Of a DNA stretch of 9,434 nucleotides, positions 1 to 6,092 are shown one piece after another; the stretch's first letter is position 1; every line of letters starts with the position of its first letter. The notes below the pieces were generated by a model. That model saw only the letters and a list, made by a program, of their open reading frames with translations, did no database searches and had not been told where the DNA came from. Origin of the DNA: Actinomycetales bacterium (lineage in GTDB: Bacteria > Actinomycetota > Actinomycetes > Mycobacteriales > Mycobacteriaceae). The DNA lies in NCBI GenBank assembly GCA_012838715.1, contig DUOR01000075.1, positions 1-9,434 of the forward strand, in the 5' to 3' direction. The translations under genes and the position numbers were made by a program.

Positions 1-23
1 GCCGCGACGAAAAATGTCGCGGC
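1..23. other. Perfect hairpin at window edge, possible terminator
   Basis: An 8-base arm GCCGCGAC (1-8) and its exact complement GTCGCGGC (16-23) flank a 7-base A-rich loop. It lies 90 bases beyond the gabD2 stop codon in the direction of gabD2 transcription, so it may end that transcript or a convergent one entering from outside. No U-run follows on the plus strand, and the minus-strand flank lies outside the window, so a terminator role is only inferred. Confidence 0.45.
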
Positions 24-38
24 CGGCCTCCGCTTTTC

Positions 39-110
39 CCGGGGGATGCCTCCGGGGATGCTCCCGGGAATTCTTCCGGGGGATGCTCCGGGGATGCTTC
101 CGGGGCCGGG
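39..110. repeat. Short imperfect tandem repeat, about 12-bp unit, six copies
   Basis: Six successive units begin with CCGGGG or a close variant at 39, 52, 63, 76, 88 and 100. Four carry the core GGGGATGC; the third is diverged (CCCGGGAATTCTT) and the last is truncated (CCGGGGCCGGG). The array ends two bases before the gabD2 stop codon complement, so it forms the 3' untranslated region of gabD2. It may be simple slipped-strand expansion of GC-rich sequence; no function is evident. Confidence 0.6.
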
Positions 111-112
111 CG

Positions 113-1717
113 TCAGGGCAGCACGCCCAGCTTCTTGCCCAGCTTCAGCGCGGTGGTGAACACCTTCGAGTACGTTTCGCGCGGCAGGTCGGGGAAGGCG
201 ATCGGGGTGACCCGCTGGACGGTGACGGTCTGCGAATCGGTGTACTTCAGCAGGCCCTCGGCACCCTGGCGGCGGCCGACGCCGGAATCCTTGAAGCCGC
301 CCATCGGCGCGTCGACGGAGGCGAAGGTGGCGGCGAAACCATCGTTGACGTTGACCGAACCGGCCTGGATCTTCGGGGCCAGCACCTTCGCGCGCGACGG
401 CGAGGTCCACAGCGAGGCGTTCAGGCCGTAGCAGGAATCGTTGGCGCGGCGGATGCCCTCCTCGACGCCGCTGACCCGCTCGACGACGACCACCGGGCCG
501 AAGACCTCCTCGCGGAGCAGCTCAACGCCCTCCGGCACGTCGGTGAGGATGGTCGGCTCGTAGAACAGCGGACCCAGGTCCGGGCGGGCGCGGCCGCCGG
601 CGAGGACGGTGGCGCCGGCGTCGCGGGCGTCGTCGACCATCTTCGACACGATGTCGAACTGGCCCTGCGACTGCAGCGACCCCATCTCGACCTCCCACTC
701 GTAACCGGCGCCCAGCGTCATGTTGCGGACGCGCTCGACGAAGGCGGGGACGAACTCGTCGTACACGGCGTCGGCGACGTAGATGCGCTCCATGGACACG
801 CACAGGTGCCCCGAGTTGGTGAAGGAGGCGATGCGCGCGCCCTCCACCGCCTTCGCGATGTTCGCGTCCTCCGCCACGATGAGCGGGTTCTTGCCGCCCA
901 GCTCCGCGGAGAAGTCGATGAGGCGCTCGCCGCACTGCTTCGCCAGCGAACGGCCGGTCTCGGAGGAGCCGGTGAACATGAGGAAGTCGGCGTTGGCGAC
1001 GATGGCCTGGCCGACGACCGAACCCGGGCCCGGCACGACCTGGATGACGTCCTCCGGCAGACCCGCGCGGTACATGAGGTCCACGGCGATGAGGGCGGAG
1101 AACGGCGTGGTGGAATCCGGCTTCAGCACCACCGCGTTGCCGGCCGCGATGGCGGCCACGGCGTCGGAGATGGCCAGCGTCAGCGGGTAATTCCACGGGC
1201 TGATCACGCCCACCACGCCCTTCGGGTGGTGGTGCACCGTGGTCTGGCTCAGCACCGGCAGCGCGCCGTGGGCCTTGCGGGGGCGCAGCAGATCCTCGGC
1301 GTTGTTGCCGTAGTAGCGGGCCGTGATGGCCACGTGGATGACTTCCTCGTAGGCGCTGGCGCGGCTCTTGCCGGTCTCCGCCTGCAGGATGTCCATCAAC
1401 TGCGCCTCGTGCGTGAGCACCAGGTCATGGAAACGGTGCAGCACCTCGCGGCGGGAGGACACGGGCACGCGGGCCCAGGCCTTCTGCGCGGCGCGGGCGC
1501 GCCCGAACGCGCGCTCCACGTCGTCTGCGGTGCCGACGGGGATATCGGCCAGGTCCTGGCCGGTGAACGGCGCGGTGATGGCCCGGGTCTCGTGGCCCGG
1601 CGCAACCGCGGTGCGGCCCAGCAGCCGCTCCAGGACATCGGGGGTCAGGGGATTGCGGAGCTCCGGGGCACCGGTCGAACCGGTCTCACGGGCGGTATCG
1701 GTCGAAGTCGCGGTCAT
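113..1717 (-). CDS. gabD2: Succinic semialdehyde dehydrogenase, GabD2 type
   Basis: Predicted 534-residue cytosolic aldehyde dehydrogenase oxidising succinic semialdehyde to succinate with NAD(P)+, as in the GABA shunt or the alternative route around 2-oxoglutarate dehydrogenase. Numbering from the chosen ATG, it shows the cofactor and active-site segment GVVGVISPWNYP with catalytic Asn176, the cofactor-binding Lys199 in VVLKPDS, FTGSSETG, the general-base Glu272 in SAELGGKNP, and the nucleophile Cys306 in TNSGHLC. The whole chain resembles mycobacterial GabD2 (about 518 residues) as I remember it, including GPLFYEPTILT and PMGGFKDSGVGRR. A GTG at 1735 would add six residues; the ATG at 1717 is preferred because neither start has a Shine-Dalgarno sequence and a -10 hexamer lies exactly 7 bases before this ATG, as in a leaderless mRNA. 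Family is certain; exact aldehyde substrate is inferred. Confidence 0.9.
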   Translation of the reverse strand: MTATSTDTARETGSTGAPELRNPLTPDVLERLLGRTAVAPGHETRAITAPFTGQDLADIPVGTADDVERAFGRARAAQKAWARVPVSSRREVLHRFHDLVLTHEAQLMDILQAETGKSRASAYEEVIHVAITARYYGNNAEDLLRPRKAHGALPVLSQTTVHHHPKGVVGVISPWNYPLTLAISDAVAAIAAGNAVVLKPDSTTPFSALIAVDLMYRAGLPEDVIQVVPGPGSVVGQAIVANADFLMFTGSSETGRSLAKQCGERLIDFSAELGGKNPLIVAEDANIAKAVEGARIASFTNSGHLCVSMERIYVADAVYDEFVPAFVERVRNMTLGAGYEWEVEMGSLQSQGQFDIVSKMVDDARDAGATVLAGGRARPDLGPLFYEPTILTDVPEGVELLREEVFGPVVVVERVSGVEEGIRRANDSCYGLNASLWTSPSRAKVLAPKIQAGSVNVNDGFAATFASVDAPMGGFKDSGVGRRQGAEGLLKYTDSQTVTVQRVTPIAFPDLPRETYSKVFTTALKLGKKLGVLP

Positions 1718-1724
1718 GGACGCG

Positions 1725-1730
1725 ATGGTA
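1725..1730 (-). promoter_or_regulatory. Candidate -10 box for leaderless gabD2 mRNA
   Basis: On the minus strand TACCAT (TAnnnT pattern) is followed by 7 bases and then the gabD2 ATG, the spacing expected when transcription starts at the A of the start codon. No convincing -35 hexamer is visible 16-18 bases further upstream. It gives gabD2 a start separate from the DUF5709-like gene, whose stop codon is 70 bases upstream. Confidence 0.4.
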
Positions 1731-1787
1731 CGCACCGGGCCGCCGCGAGCGGACGCTTTCGGGTGAAACCGTCCGGGCCGGCTTCGG

Positions 1788-2114
1788 CTAGCTTTCCGTG
1801 TAGCCGAGGCGGCGGTTGCGGTCCGGGTCGCGATCGCCCGGGGTGCCGAACTCGAAATCCTCGTGGCCGTCGACGTCGCCGTAGCGGCCCTCGGGGTCGA
1901 CGTCGGGGTCGTAATCCGGGTCGAAGTCCGGGTTCTCCTCCGCCAACCGCTTGTTCAGGGTGTCGTGCGGCTCCGCGCCACGCCACCGATCCGGGGCGTC
2001 CATGACGTAGTTCTCGCCGTCACCGGTCATGAGGTCGCCGTCGAGGCCCTCCGAACCGTCGAGGGTGTTCTCGTCGAAATCGCCGGTGGTGTCGGCGTCG
2101 TAATCGCCGGGCAT
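1788..2114 (-). CDS. Small acidic DUF5709-like protein
   Basis: Encodes 108 residues, cytosolic, with no membrane segment or signal peptide. The composition is strongly acidic, with Asp-Pro-Asp runs at residues 62-73 (NPDFDPDYDPDVDPEGR) and more Asp/Glu up to residue 98. The segment GAEPHDTLNKRLAEENPD (46-63) matches my memory of the conserved core of DUF5709, an actinobacterial family of unknown function; the rest is low in complexity and cannot support that call alone. The ATG at 2114 is chosen because GGAGG (2120-2124, minus strand) sits 5 bases before it; an upstream start at 2153 has no such site. It is read toward gabD2 and may be co-transcribed with it. The function is unknown, and the Asp clusters could bind divalent cations, though nothing forms a canonical EF-hand. 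Confidence 0.65.
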   Translation of the reverse strand: MPGDYDADTTGDFDENTLDGSEGLDGDLMTGDGENYVMDAPDRWRGAEPHDTLNKRLAEENPDFDPDYDPDVDPEGRYGDVDGHEDFEFGTPGDRDPDRNRRLGYTES

Positions 2115-2357
2115 GATGGCCTCCAAACTGAGTGCACGCCTGCGCACGCTCATCGTCGGGCGCCGACGGTACCCGCCGCCGGCGGTGTGCGTATTCCTGT
2201 TCGAGAATTCAATTCCGACACTACCCGGCGACCTTCCCGGGGGATACGAATCGCGGCAATTGGCACGGCGGGGAACAATGTAGGCGCTTCACCCGTTGTA
2301 ACCCTTGTAGAAGAACCACAACCCCGGTCGTCGCGAACGGCCGAAAGGAAGGACGAC

Positions 2358-3239
2358 GTGCGCGAAAGCAGCAACCCCGCGTTCCGCTCGCTCACCCAGA
2401 CCGTCGCCCGCGGCCGCGCGGGCGCCCACCAGTACGGCCAGAGCCAGTACGGCCCCGGCGGTTACGGTCAGGGCTACGGTCAGGATCAGTACCAGCAGGC
2501 CCCCTACGCGGACGGTCAGTACGGCGCCCCCCAGCAGATGCACGACGCGCGCCCCATGACGGTTGACGACGTCGTGTCGAAGACCGGCATCACCCTCGCC
2601 GTCATCGTTGCGCTCGCGGCCGTGAACTACTTCATCACCGCGATGGTCAGCACCTTCCTGGGCCTCATCCTGACCGTCGTCGGCGCCATCGGCGGCCTCA
2701 TCACCGTGCTGGTGTCGACCTTCGGCAAGAAGTACGGCTCCGCAATGGTGACCCTCATCTACGCCGCGTTCGAGGGCCTCTTCGTCGGTGGCATCAGCTT
2801 CCTGTTCGCCAACGTGGGCGTCACCGACGGCGTCTCCGCCGGTTCCCTCATCGGCCAGGCCGTCCTGGCCACCATCGGTGTTTTCGCCGGCATGCTGTGG
2901 GTCTACAAGTCGGGCGCCATCCGCGTCACCCCGAAGTTCACCCGCTTCATGACGGCCGCCCTCATCGGCGTCCTGGTCCTGGCCCTGGGCAACCTGGTCC
3001 TGGCCCTGTTCTTCGACATGTCCCCGCTGCGTGACGGCGGCCCCATCGCCATCATCTTCTCCCTGGTCTGCATCGGCATCGCCGCGTTCAGCTTCCTGCT
3101 GGACTTCGACCAGGCCGACAAGCTGGTCCGTGCCGGCGCGCCCGCCAACTACGCCTGGGGCGTCGCCCTGGGCCTGGCGGTCACCCTGGTCTGGCTGTAC
3201 ATCGAGATCCTTCGCCTGCTGTCGTACTTCCGCGATTAG
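2358..3239 (+). CDS. Bax inhibitor-1/YccA family membrane protein
   Basis: Encodes 293 residues. Residues 1-76 are hydrophilic: a conserved-looking start (MRESSNPAFRSL), then a Tyr/Gly/Gln-rich stretch (25-60) with repeated QYG and GYGQ units. Seven hydrophobic segments follow at about 78-98, 101-121, 129-151, 163-183, 199-219, 229-248 and 266-288, the seven-helix layout of BI-1 (TMBIM) proteins. The end, with FLLDFDQAD (246-254) and WLYIEILRLLSYFRD (279-293), fits the BI-1 C-terminal signature. Characterised bacterial members such as B. subtilis YetJ are pH-sensitive calcium leak channels; that role here is inferred, and no particular Asp is assigned as the gate. The start is a GTG at 2358 preceded by AAAGGAAGGA (2344-2353). 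Translation further upstream in this frame runs through the promoter region and is not credible. The 243-base gap to the divergent DUF5709-like gene must hold both promoters, but none is clear. Confidence 0.85.
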   Translation: MRESSNPAFRSLTQTVARGRAGAHQYGQSQYGPGGYGQGYGQDQYQQAPYADGQYGAPQQMHDARPMTVDDVVSKTGITLAVIVALAAVNYFITAMVSTFLGLILTVVGAIGGLITVLVSTFGKKYGSAMVTLIYAAFEGLFVGGISFLFANVGVTDGVSAGSLIGQAVLATIGVFAGMLWVYKSGAIRVTPKFTRFMTAALIGVLVLALGNLVLALFFDMSPLRDGGPIAIIFSLVCIGIAAFSFLLDFDQADKLVRAGAPANYAWGVALGLAVTLVWLYIEILRLLSYFRD

Positions 3240-3286
3240 CGCGGCGCGCCCGGTTCCCGCGTGATGCGGCGGGCCCGGCTACGTGA

Positions 3287-3315
3287 GGACCCCGGGGCGT
3301 CCCGGGGTCCTTTTT
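3287..3315 (+). terminator. Intrinsic terminator after the BI-1 gene
   Basis: GGACCCCGGG (3287-3296) pairs perfectly with CCCGGGGTCC (3301-3310) around a GCGT loop, followed directly by TTTTT (3311-3315). This is a textbook rho-independent terminator 48 bases after the BI-1 stop codon, and it insulates the sulfide-oxidation genes from upstream transcription. Confidence 0.92.
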
Positions 3316-3348
3316 CGTGCCGTTTTCCGCGCGGCAATCCGGTGCCGG

Positions 3349-3399
3349 GGCCGCATCCGGGGCCTGCGGCCCGCGTCGCGGTGCCCCGCGCATGGGGCA
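3349..3399. other. Two adjacent hairpins in the gap before the SQR promoter
   Basis: GGCCGCA (3349-3355) pairs with TGCGGCC (3365-3371), and TGCCCC (3382-3387) pairs with GGGGCA (3394-3399). They lie in non-coding DNA between the BI-1 terminator and the SQR promoter. Neither is followed by a U-run. The rest of 3316-3472 shows no credible gene. Confidence 0.35.
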
Positions 3400-3472
3400 T
3401 CCCCGGCAGTGATTGGCCCCACGGCCGGGAACTTCGCCGGTCCCCCGTTTGAGCGTTCCTATATTTCGGTTA

Positions 3473-3501
3473 TTGTTTGCCGTTTACCGCTCCTGTAGCG
3501 T
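3473..3501 (+). promoter_or_regulatory. Promoter of the sulfide-oxidation genes
   Basis: TTGTTT (3473-3478) and TAGCGT (3496-3501) are separated by 17 bases, with a TG just before the -10. The surrounding DNA (about 3458-3480) is clearly more AT-rich than the rest of the window. Transcription would start near 3508, giving a leader of about 54 bases before the ATG at 3562. Confidence 0.65.
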
Positions 3502-3512
3502 CGATCACGTCC

Positions 3513-3530
3513 AATACCCGTTGGGGTATT
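3513..3530 (+). promoter_or_regulatory. CsoR/CstR-type operator upstream of the SQR gene
   Basis: AATACCC (3513-3519) and GGGTATT (3524-3530) form a perfect inverted repeat around the spacer GTTG. G-tract palindromes flanked by AT of the ATACCC-N4-GGGTAT kind are typical operators of the CsoR/CstR/RcnR/FrmR repressor family, whose CstR members sense persulfides and control sulfide-oxidation genes. The site lies just downstream of the predicted start of transcription, where a bound repressor would block RNA polymerase. No regulator gene of this family is present in the window, so the match to CstR rather than a copper-sensing CsoR is inferred from the target gene. Confidence 0.65.
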
Positions 3531-3561
3531 ACGTAGGTTCGAGGATATGAGGAGAAAATCC

Positions 3562-5025
3562 ATGGCCAGAACCGTCATTCTGGGTGCCGGCGTGAGCGGG
3601 CACACGGCGGCCCAGCATTTGTCCCGCGCATTGAAGGGGACGAACCATGAAGTGGTCGTCATTTCCCCCAACAAGCAATGGAACTGGATTCCCTCCAATA
3701 TTTGGGTGGGTACCGGATCCATGGCGGGGGAAAAGGTCGTGTTCGATCTTCCGCCCGTCTACAAGAAGATGGGCGTGACGTTCCACCAGGCGAAGGCGAC
3801 GGGAATCCACCCCGAGGGCGACGGTGTGCGCGGGCCGTTCGTCACCTACGAGCGGGTCGACGACGGTCACGAGGGCGAAACCGTCGAGCTCGAGTACGAC
3901 TACCTGATCAACGCCACCGGCCCCAGGCTGACGTTCGACGCGACGCCGGGGCTCGGCCCCGACGACGGCGGCAATTCCCTGTCGGTGTGCACCAAGGACC
4001 ATGCCGTGCATTGCGCCGACGAGTTGACCGCGCTTATCGACGACATGAAGGCGACCGGCCGGAGGGCGACCCTCGTCGTCGGAATGGGCCACGGCACGTG
4101 CACCTGCGAGGGCGCGGCGTTCGAGTACGTGTTCAACGTCGACCACGAGCTGCGCCGCGCCGGCGTGAGGGAACAGGCCGACCTGGTGTACCTGACCAAC
4201 GAAGCCGAGCTCGGCGACTTCGGCGTCGGCGGCATGCGGTTCACCGAAAACGGGTACTTGACCGAATCGCGCCTGTGGACCGAGTCGTTGTTCCGCGAAC
4301 GCGACGTGCGGGCCATCGTCGGCGCCGGCGTGCTCAAGGTCGAGCCCGGCGTCGTGCATTACGAGAGCCTCGACGGGACCACCCACGAGCTCGCCTTCGA
4401 TTTCGCGATGCTCCTGCCGCCGTTCACGGGAGTGCCGCTGACGGCGACGGGCGCCGATGGCCGCGACATGTTCGACGAGCTCTTCGCGCCGAACGGGATG
4501 ATGAAGGTCGACGCCACCTACGGCGTCGCAGACCCCGACGAGTGGCGTGCCGACGACTGGCCGGAGACCTACCGGAGCCCGGCGTTCGACAACATCTGGG
4601 CCGTCGGCATCGCCTTCGCTCCGCCGCACGCGATCTCCACGCCCCGGACCACCCCGAACGGCACGAAGATCGCCCCGGCGCCGCCCCGCACGGGCATGCC
4701 GTCCGGTGTGATGGGCCGCGAGGTCGCGATGACCATCGCCGATAGGATCCTCAATCCGGAGACCGCCGAGGAACGCAAAGCCTCGATGGCGCGCATGGGC
4801 GCGGCCTGCGTCGCGTCCACCGGCGTCGGCCTGCGCGGCGGTTCGGCGGCATCGATGCTCATGCACCCCGTGGTGCCGGACTTCACCGAGTACCCCGAAA
4901 CCGGGCGCTCGAAGAAGACGACCGGTGAAATCGGGTTGGCCGGCCACTGGGTGAAGCTCATGCTCCACTACATGTTTCTGTGGAAGGCCCGCCACCGCCC
5001 GTTCTGGCACCTCATCCCCGAGTGA
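3562..5025 (+). CDS. Sulfide:quinone oxidoreductase-like flavoprotein
   Basis: Encodes 487 residues. Predicted to oxidise sulfide at an FAD and pass electrons to the membrane quinone pool, forming persulfide or polysulfide. The N-terminal dinucleotide-binding motif is GAGVSG (8-13), followed by the SQR-like segment SPNKQWNWIPSNIWVG (35-50), the second FAD-binding segment NATGPRL (117-123), SVCTKDHA with Cys143, and GTCTCEGAAFEY (178-189) with Cys180 and Cys182. Cys143 and Cys182 align by eye with Cys128 and Cys160 of Acidithiobacillus SQR. The third cysteine of that enzyme (Cys356, in a GVCVAIPP-like segment) is replaced by Ala351 in GIAFAPP; Cys416 (MGAACVAS) is the only later cysteine. The Trp/His/Phe-rich end (463-487) suits a peripheral membrane anchor. 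The ATG at 3562 is preferred over 3547 because GAGGAG (3549-3554) precedes it by 7 bases. A related FAD oxidoreductase with another substrate is possible. Confidence 0.8.
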   Translation: MARTVILGAGVSGHTAAQHLSRALKGTNHEVVVISPNKQWNWIPSNIWVGTGSMAGEKVVFDLPPVYKKMGVTFHQAKATGIHPEGDGVRGPFVTYERVDDGHEGETVELEYDYLINATGPRLTFDATPGLGPDDGGNSLSVCTKDHAVHCADELTALIDDMKATGRRATLVVGMGHGTCTCEGAAFEYVFNVDHELRRAGVREQADLVYLTNEAELGDFGVGGMRFTENGYLTESRLWTESLFRERDVRAIVGAGVLKVEPGVVHYESLDGTTHELAFDFAMLLPPFTGVPLTATGADGRDMFDELFAPNGMMKVDATYGVADPDEWRADDWPETYRSPAFDNIWAVGIAFAPPHAISTPRTTPNGTKIAPAPPRTGMPSGVMGREVAMTIADRILNPETAEERKASMARMGAACVASTGVGLRGGSAASMLMHPVVPDFTEYPETGRSKKTTGEIGLAGHWVKLMLHYMFLWKARHRPFWHLIPE

Positions 5026-5063
5026 GGCGACGACCTAGAGTGAGCCGAAAAGAAGAGGAAAAA

Positions 5064-5246
5064 ATGAAAGACACCATGAGCTTCACCCCCACGGACGACG
5101 CATCCATCGACGTCGAGCACCGCATCGGCCAGGCGCCGAAGCCGACCAAGCGCACGTTGTTCTTCCGGCAGTGCACGCTTCTGCAGCTGTGGAAGGCCGC
5201 TCGGTTCAGCGCGCGCATCATGAGCGTGGTGCGGTCCGGGCACTGA
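5064..5246 (+). CDS. Unrecognised 60-residue protein downstream of the SQR gene
   Basis: Begins 38 bases after the SQR stop codon with GAGGA (5055-5059) just ahead of its ATG, and ends 42 bases before a hairpin terminator, so it is very probably the last gene of the SQR transcript. Residues 1-30 are polar and partly acidic, with a Pro/Lys patch (GQAPKPTKR, 22-30). Residues 31-56 (starting TLFFRQCTLLQLWKAARFSA) could form one amphipathic helix with Phe, Leu, Trp, Ile and Val on one face and Arg/Lys on the other, with a single Cys37. There is no signal peptide and the hydrophobic stretch is too broken for a normal transmembrane helix. I do not recognise the family. The context suggests a small membrane-surface partner of the SQR-like enzyme or a carrier of its sulfur product; this is inference. 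An in-frame ATG at 5076 is an alternative start. Confidence 0.65.
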   Translation: MKDTMSFTPTDDASIDVEHRIGQAPKPTKRTLFFRQCTLLQLWKAARFSARIMSVVRSGH

Positions 5247-5288
5247 CGCCGCGGCCGTGGAGACGATGCGGCCGCAACCATGACGAAA

Positions 5289-5310
5289 GAGGGGCCCCTC
5301 GGGGCCCCTC
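5289..5310. terminator. Hairpin terminator between convergent transcripts
   Basis: GAGGGGCCC (5289-5297) pairs perfectly with GGGCCCCTC (5302-5310) around CTCG. On the plus strand it is followed by CTTGTC and on the minus strand by TTTCGTC, both weak U-tracts. It lies 42 bases after the small SQR-linked gene and 79 bases after the greA stop codon on the opposite strand, so it probably serves both transcripts. Confidence 0.7.
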
Positions 5311-5389
5311 CTTGTCGTATCCGGGGTTCGTCCGCCTGCTTCACGGCCCCCGGCCAGGCCCCCGCCGCGGACGGGTCGGGTGACGGAAC

Positions 5390-5896
5390 CTAGTTCTGGA
5401 ACTCCGGGTCGTACGGCTCGGCCTTGATGAGGGTCACCTCGACCTCGTCGCCGGTGGGGGACTTGTAGGTGCGGGTCTCGCCCTCCTTCGCGCCGATGAG
5501 GGCGCGGCCCAGCGGGGAGTCGGTGGAGTAGGTCTCCAGGCCCGGCTTGGAGGAGTCGGCGCCGCGGGTGCCGATGAGGAAGGTCTCCTTGTCGTCCTCG
5601 TCGCCGTCGTAGTAGACGTGCACGACGGTGCCGACGAGGGCGACGCCGGACTCCTGCGGGGTCTCGCCGACGACGGCGCGCTGCAGCAGATCCTCGAGGT
5701 AGCGGATGCGCGCCTCCTCCTGGCCCTGCTGCTCGCGGGCGGCGTCGTAGCCGGCGTTCTCCTTGAGGTCGCCCTCTTCGCGGCGCTCGTTGATTTCGGC
5801 GGCGATGATGGGGCGGTTCTCGTACAGGGCGTCCAGCTCGGACTTGAGCTTGTCGTAGGACTCCTGCGTGAGCCACGGGTTGTTGGAGTCGGTCAT
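5390..5896 (-). CDS. greA: Transcription elongation factor GreA
   Basis: Encodes 168 residues, close to the usual 155-175. GreA enters the secondary channel of RNA polymerase and stimulates cleavage of backtracked RNA. The N-terminal coiled coil spans about residues 10-75 with the conserved tip [16 protein letters not shown] (42-57); Asp43 and Glu46 correspond to the acidic tip residues that position the catalytic metal in E. coli GreA (Asp41, Glu44). The C-terminal globular domain contains VGTVVHVYY (88-96) and the signature [14 protein letters not shown] (127-140). The ATG at 5896 has AGGAGG (5901-5906, minus strand) 4 bases upstream; an in-frame start at 5938 lacks such a site. It lies downstream of the DUF4307 gene on the same strand but a terminator separates them, so greA probably has its own promoter between 5897 and 5990, which I could not place with confidence. 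Confidence 0.96.
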   Translation of the reverse strand: MTDSNNPWLTQESYDKLKSELDALYENRPIIAAEINERREEGDLKENAGYDAAREQQGQEEARIRYLEDLLQRAVVGETPQESGVALVGTVVHVYYDGDEDDKETFLIGTRGADSSKPGLETYSTDSPLGRALIGAKEGETRTYKSPTGDEVEVTLIKAEPYDPEFQN

Positions 5897-5989
5897 GTTG
5901 CCTCCTGGGTAGTCAACGTCCGCGACGGTCGTCGGCAATTTTGCGTGCCGTGCGCCGCCGGAGGCCCGCCGATAGGGGCCCGGGATACG

Positions 5990-6013
5990 AAAAATCGGCC
6001 CCAGCCGGGGCCG
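5990..6013 (-). terminator. Intrinsic terminator of the DUF4307 transcript
   Basis: On the minus strand CGGCCCC pairs with GGGGCCG (plus positions 5996-6002 and 6007-6013) around a 4-base loop, followed by ATTTTTCG, the T-run being plus positions 5990-5994. It lies 80 bases after the DUF4307 stop codon and upstream of greA, separating the two genes. Confidence 0.82.
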
Positions 6014-6092
6014 TGAACGGGGTCAGGATACCACCGGCCCGCTACCCGGCGTTAACCGGGAGGGCATGTCGCGTTTATGGCCCCGGGGTGAA

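Noticed and set aside
39..110. Tandem repeat considered as a CRISPR array
   Set aside because: The units are contiguous, about 12 bases, and have no unique spacers.
14..2005. Long plus-strand open frame (663 codons) opposite gabD2 and the DUF5709-like gene
   Set aside because: Its translation is Arg/Gly/Ala/His-rich without recognisable motifs, and it is antisense to a clear dehydrogenase; such frames arise in GC-rich DNA from the codon bias of the true strand.
1863..2357. N-terminal extension of the BI-1 frame to 1863
   Set aside because: The extra 165 codons run antisense through the DUF5709-like gene and the divergent promoter region; GTG 2358 has a strong ribosome-binding site and begins the protein at a family-like N-terminus.
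2115..2357. Promoter pairs in the divergent gap, such as GCGCTT with TAGAAG near 2285-2316
   Set aside because: Spacing is acceptable, but both hexamers are poor matches; nothing there is convincing enough to annotate.
3529..5010. 493-codon minus-strand frame opposite the SQR-like gene
   Set aside because: It mirrors the real gene almost end to end, has low-information His/Arg/Val-rich sequence, and the plus strand has a promoter, ribosome-binding site and flavoprotein motifs.
5036..5041. TAGAGT between the SQR-like gene and the 60-residue ORF as an internal promoter
   Set aside because: The -10 pattern fits, but no -35 is visible at the right distance, and the 38-base gap is easily explained by co-transcription.
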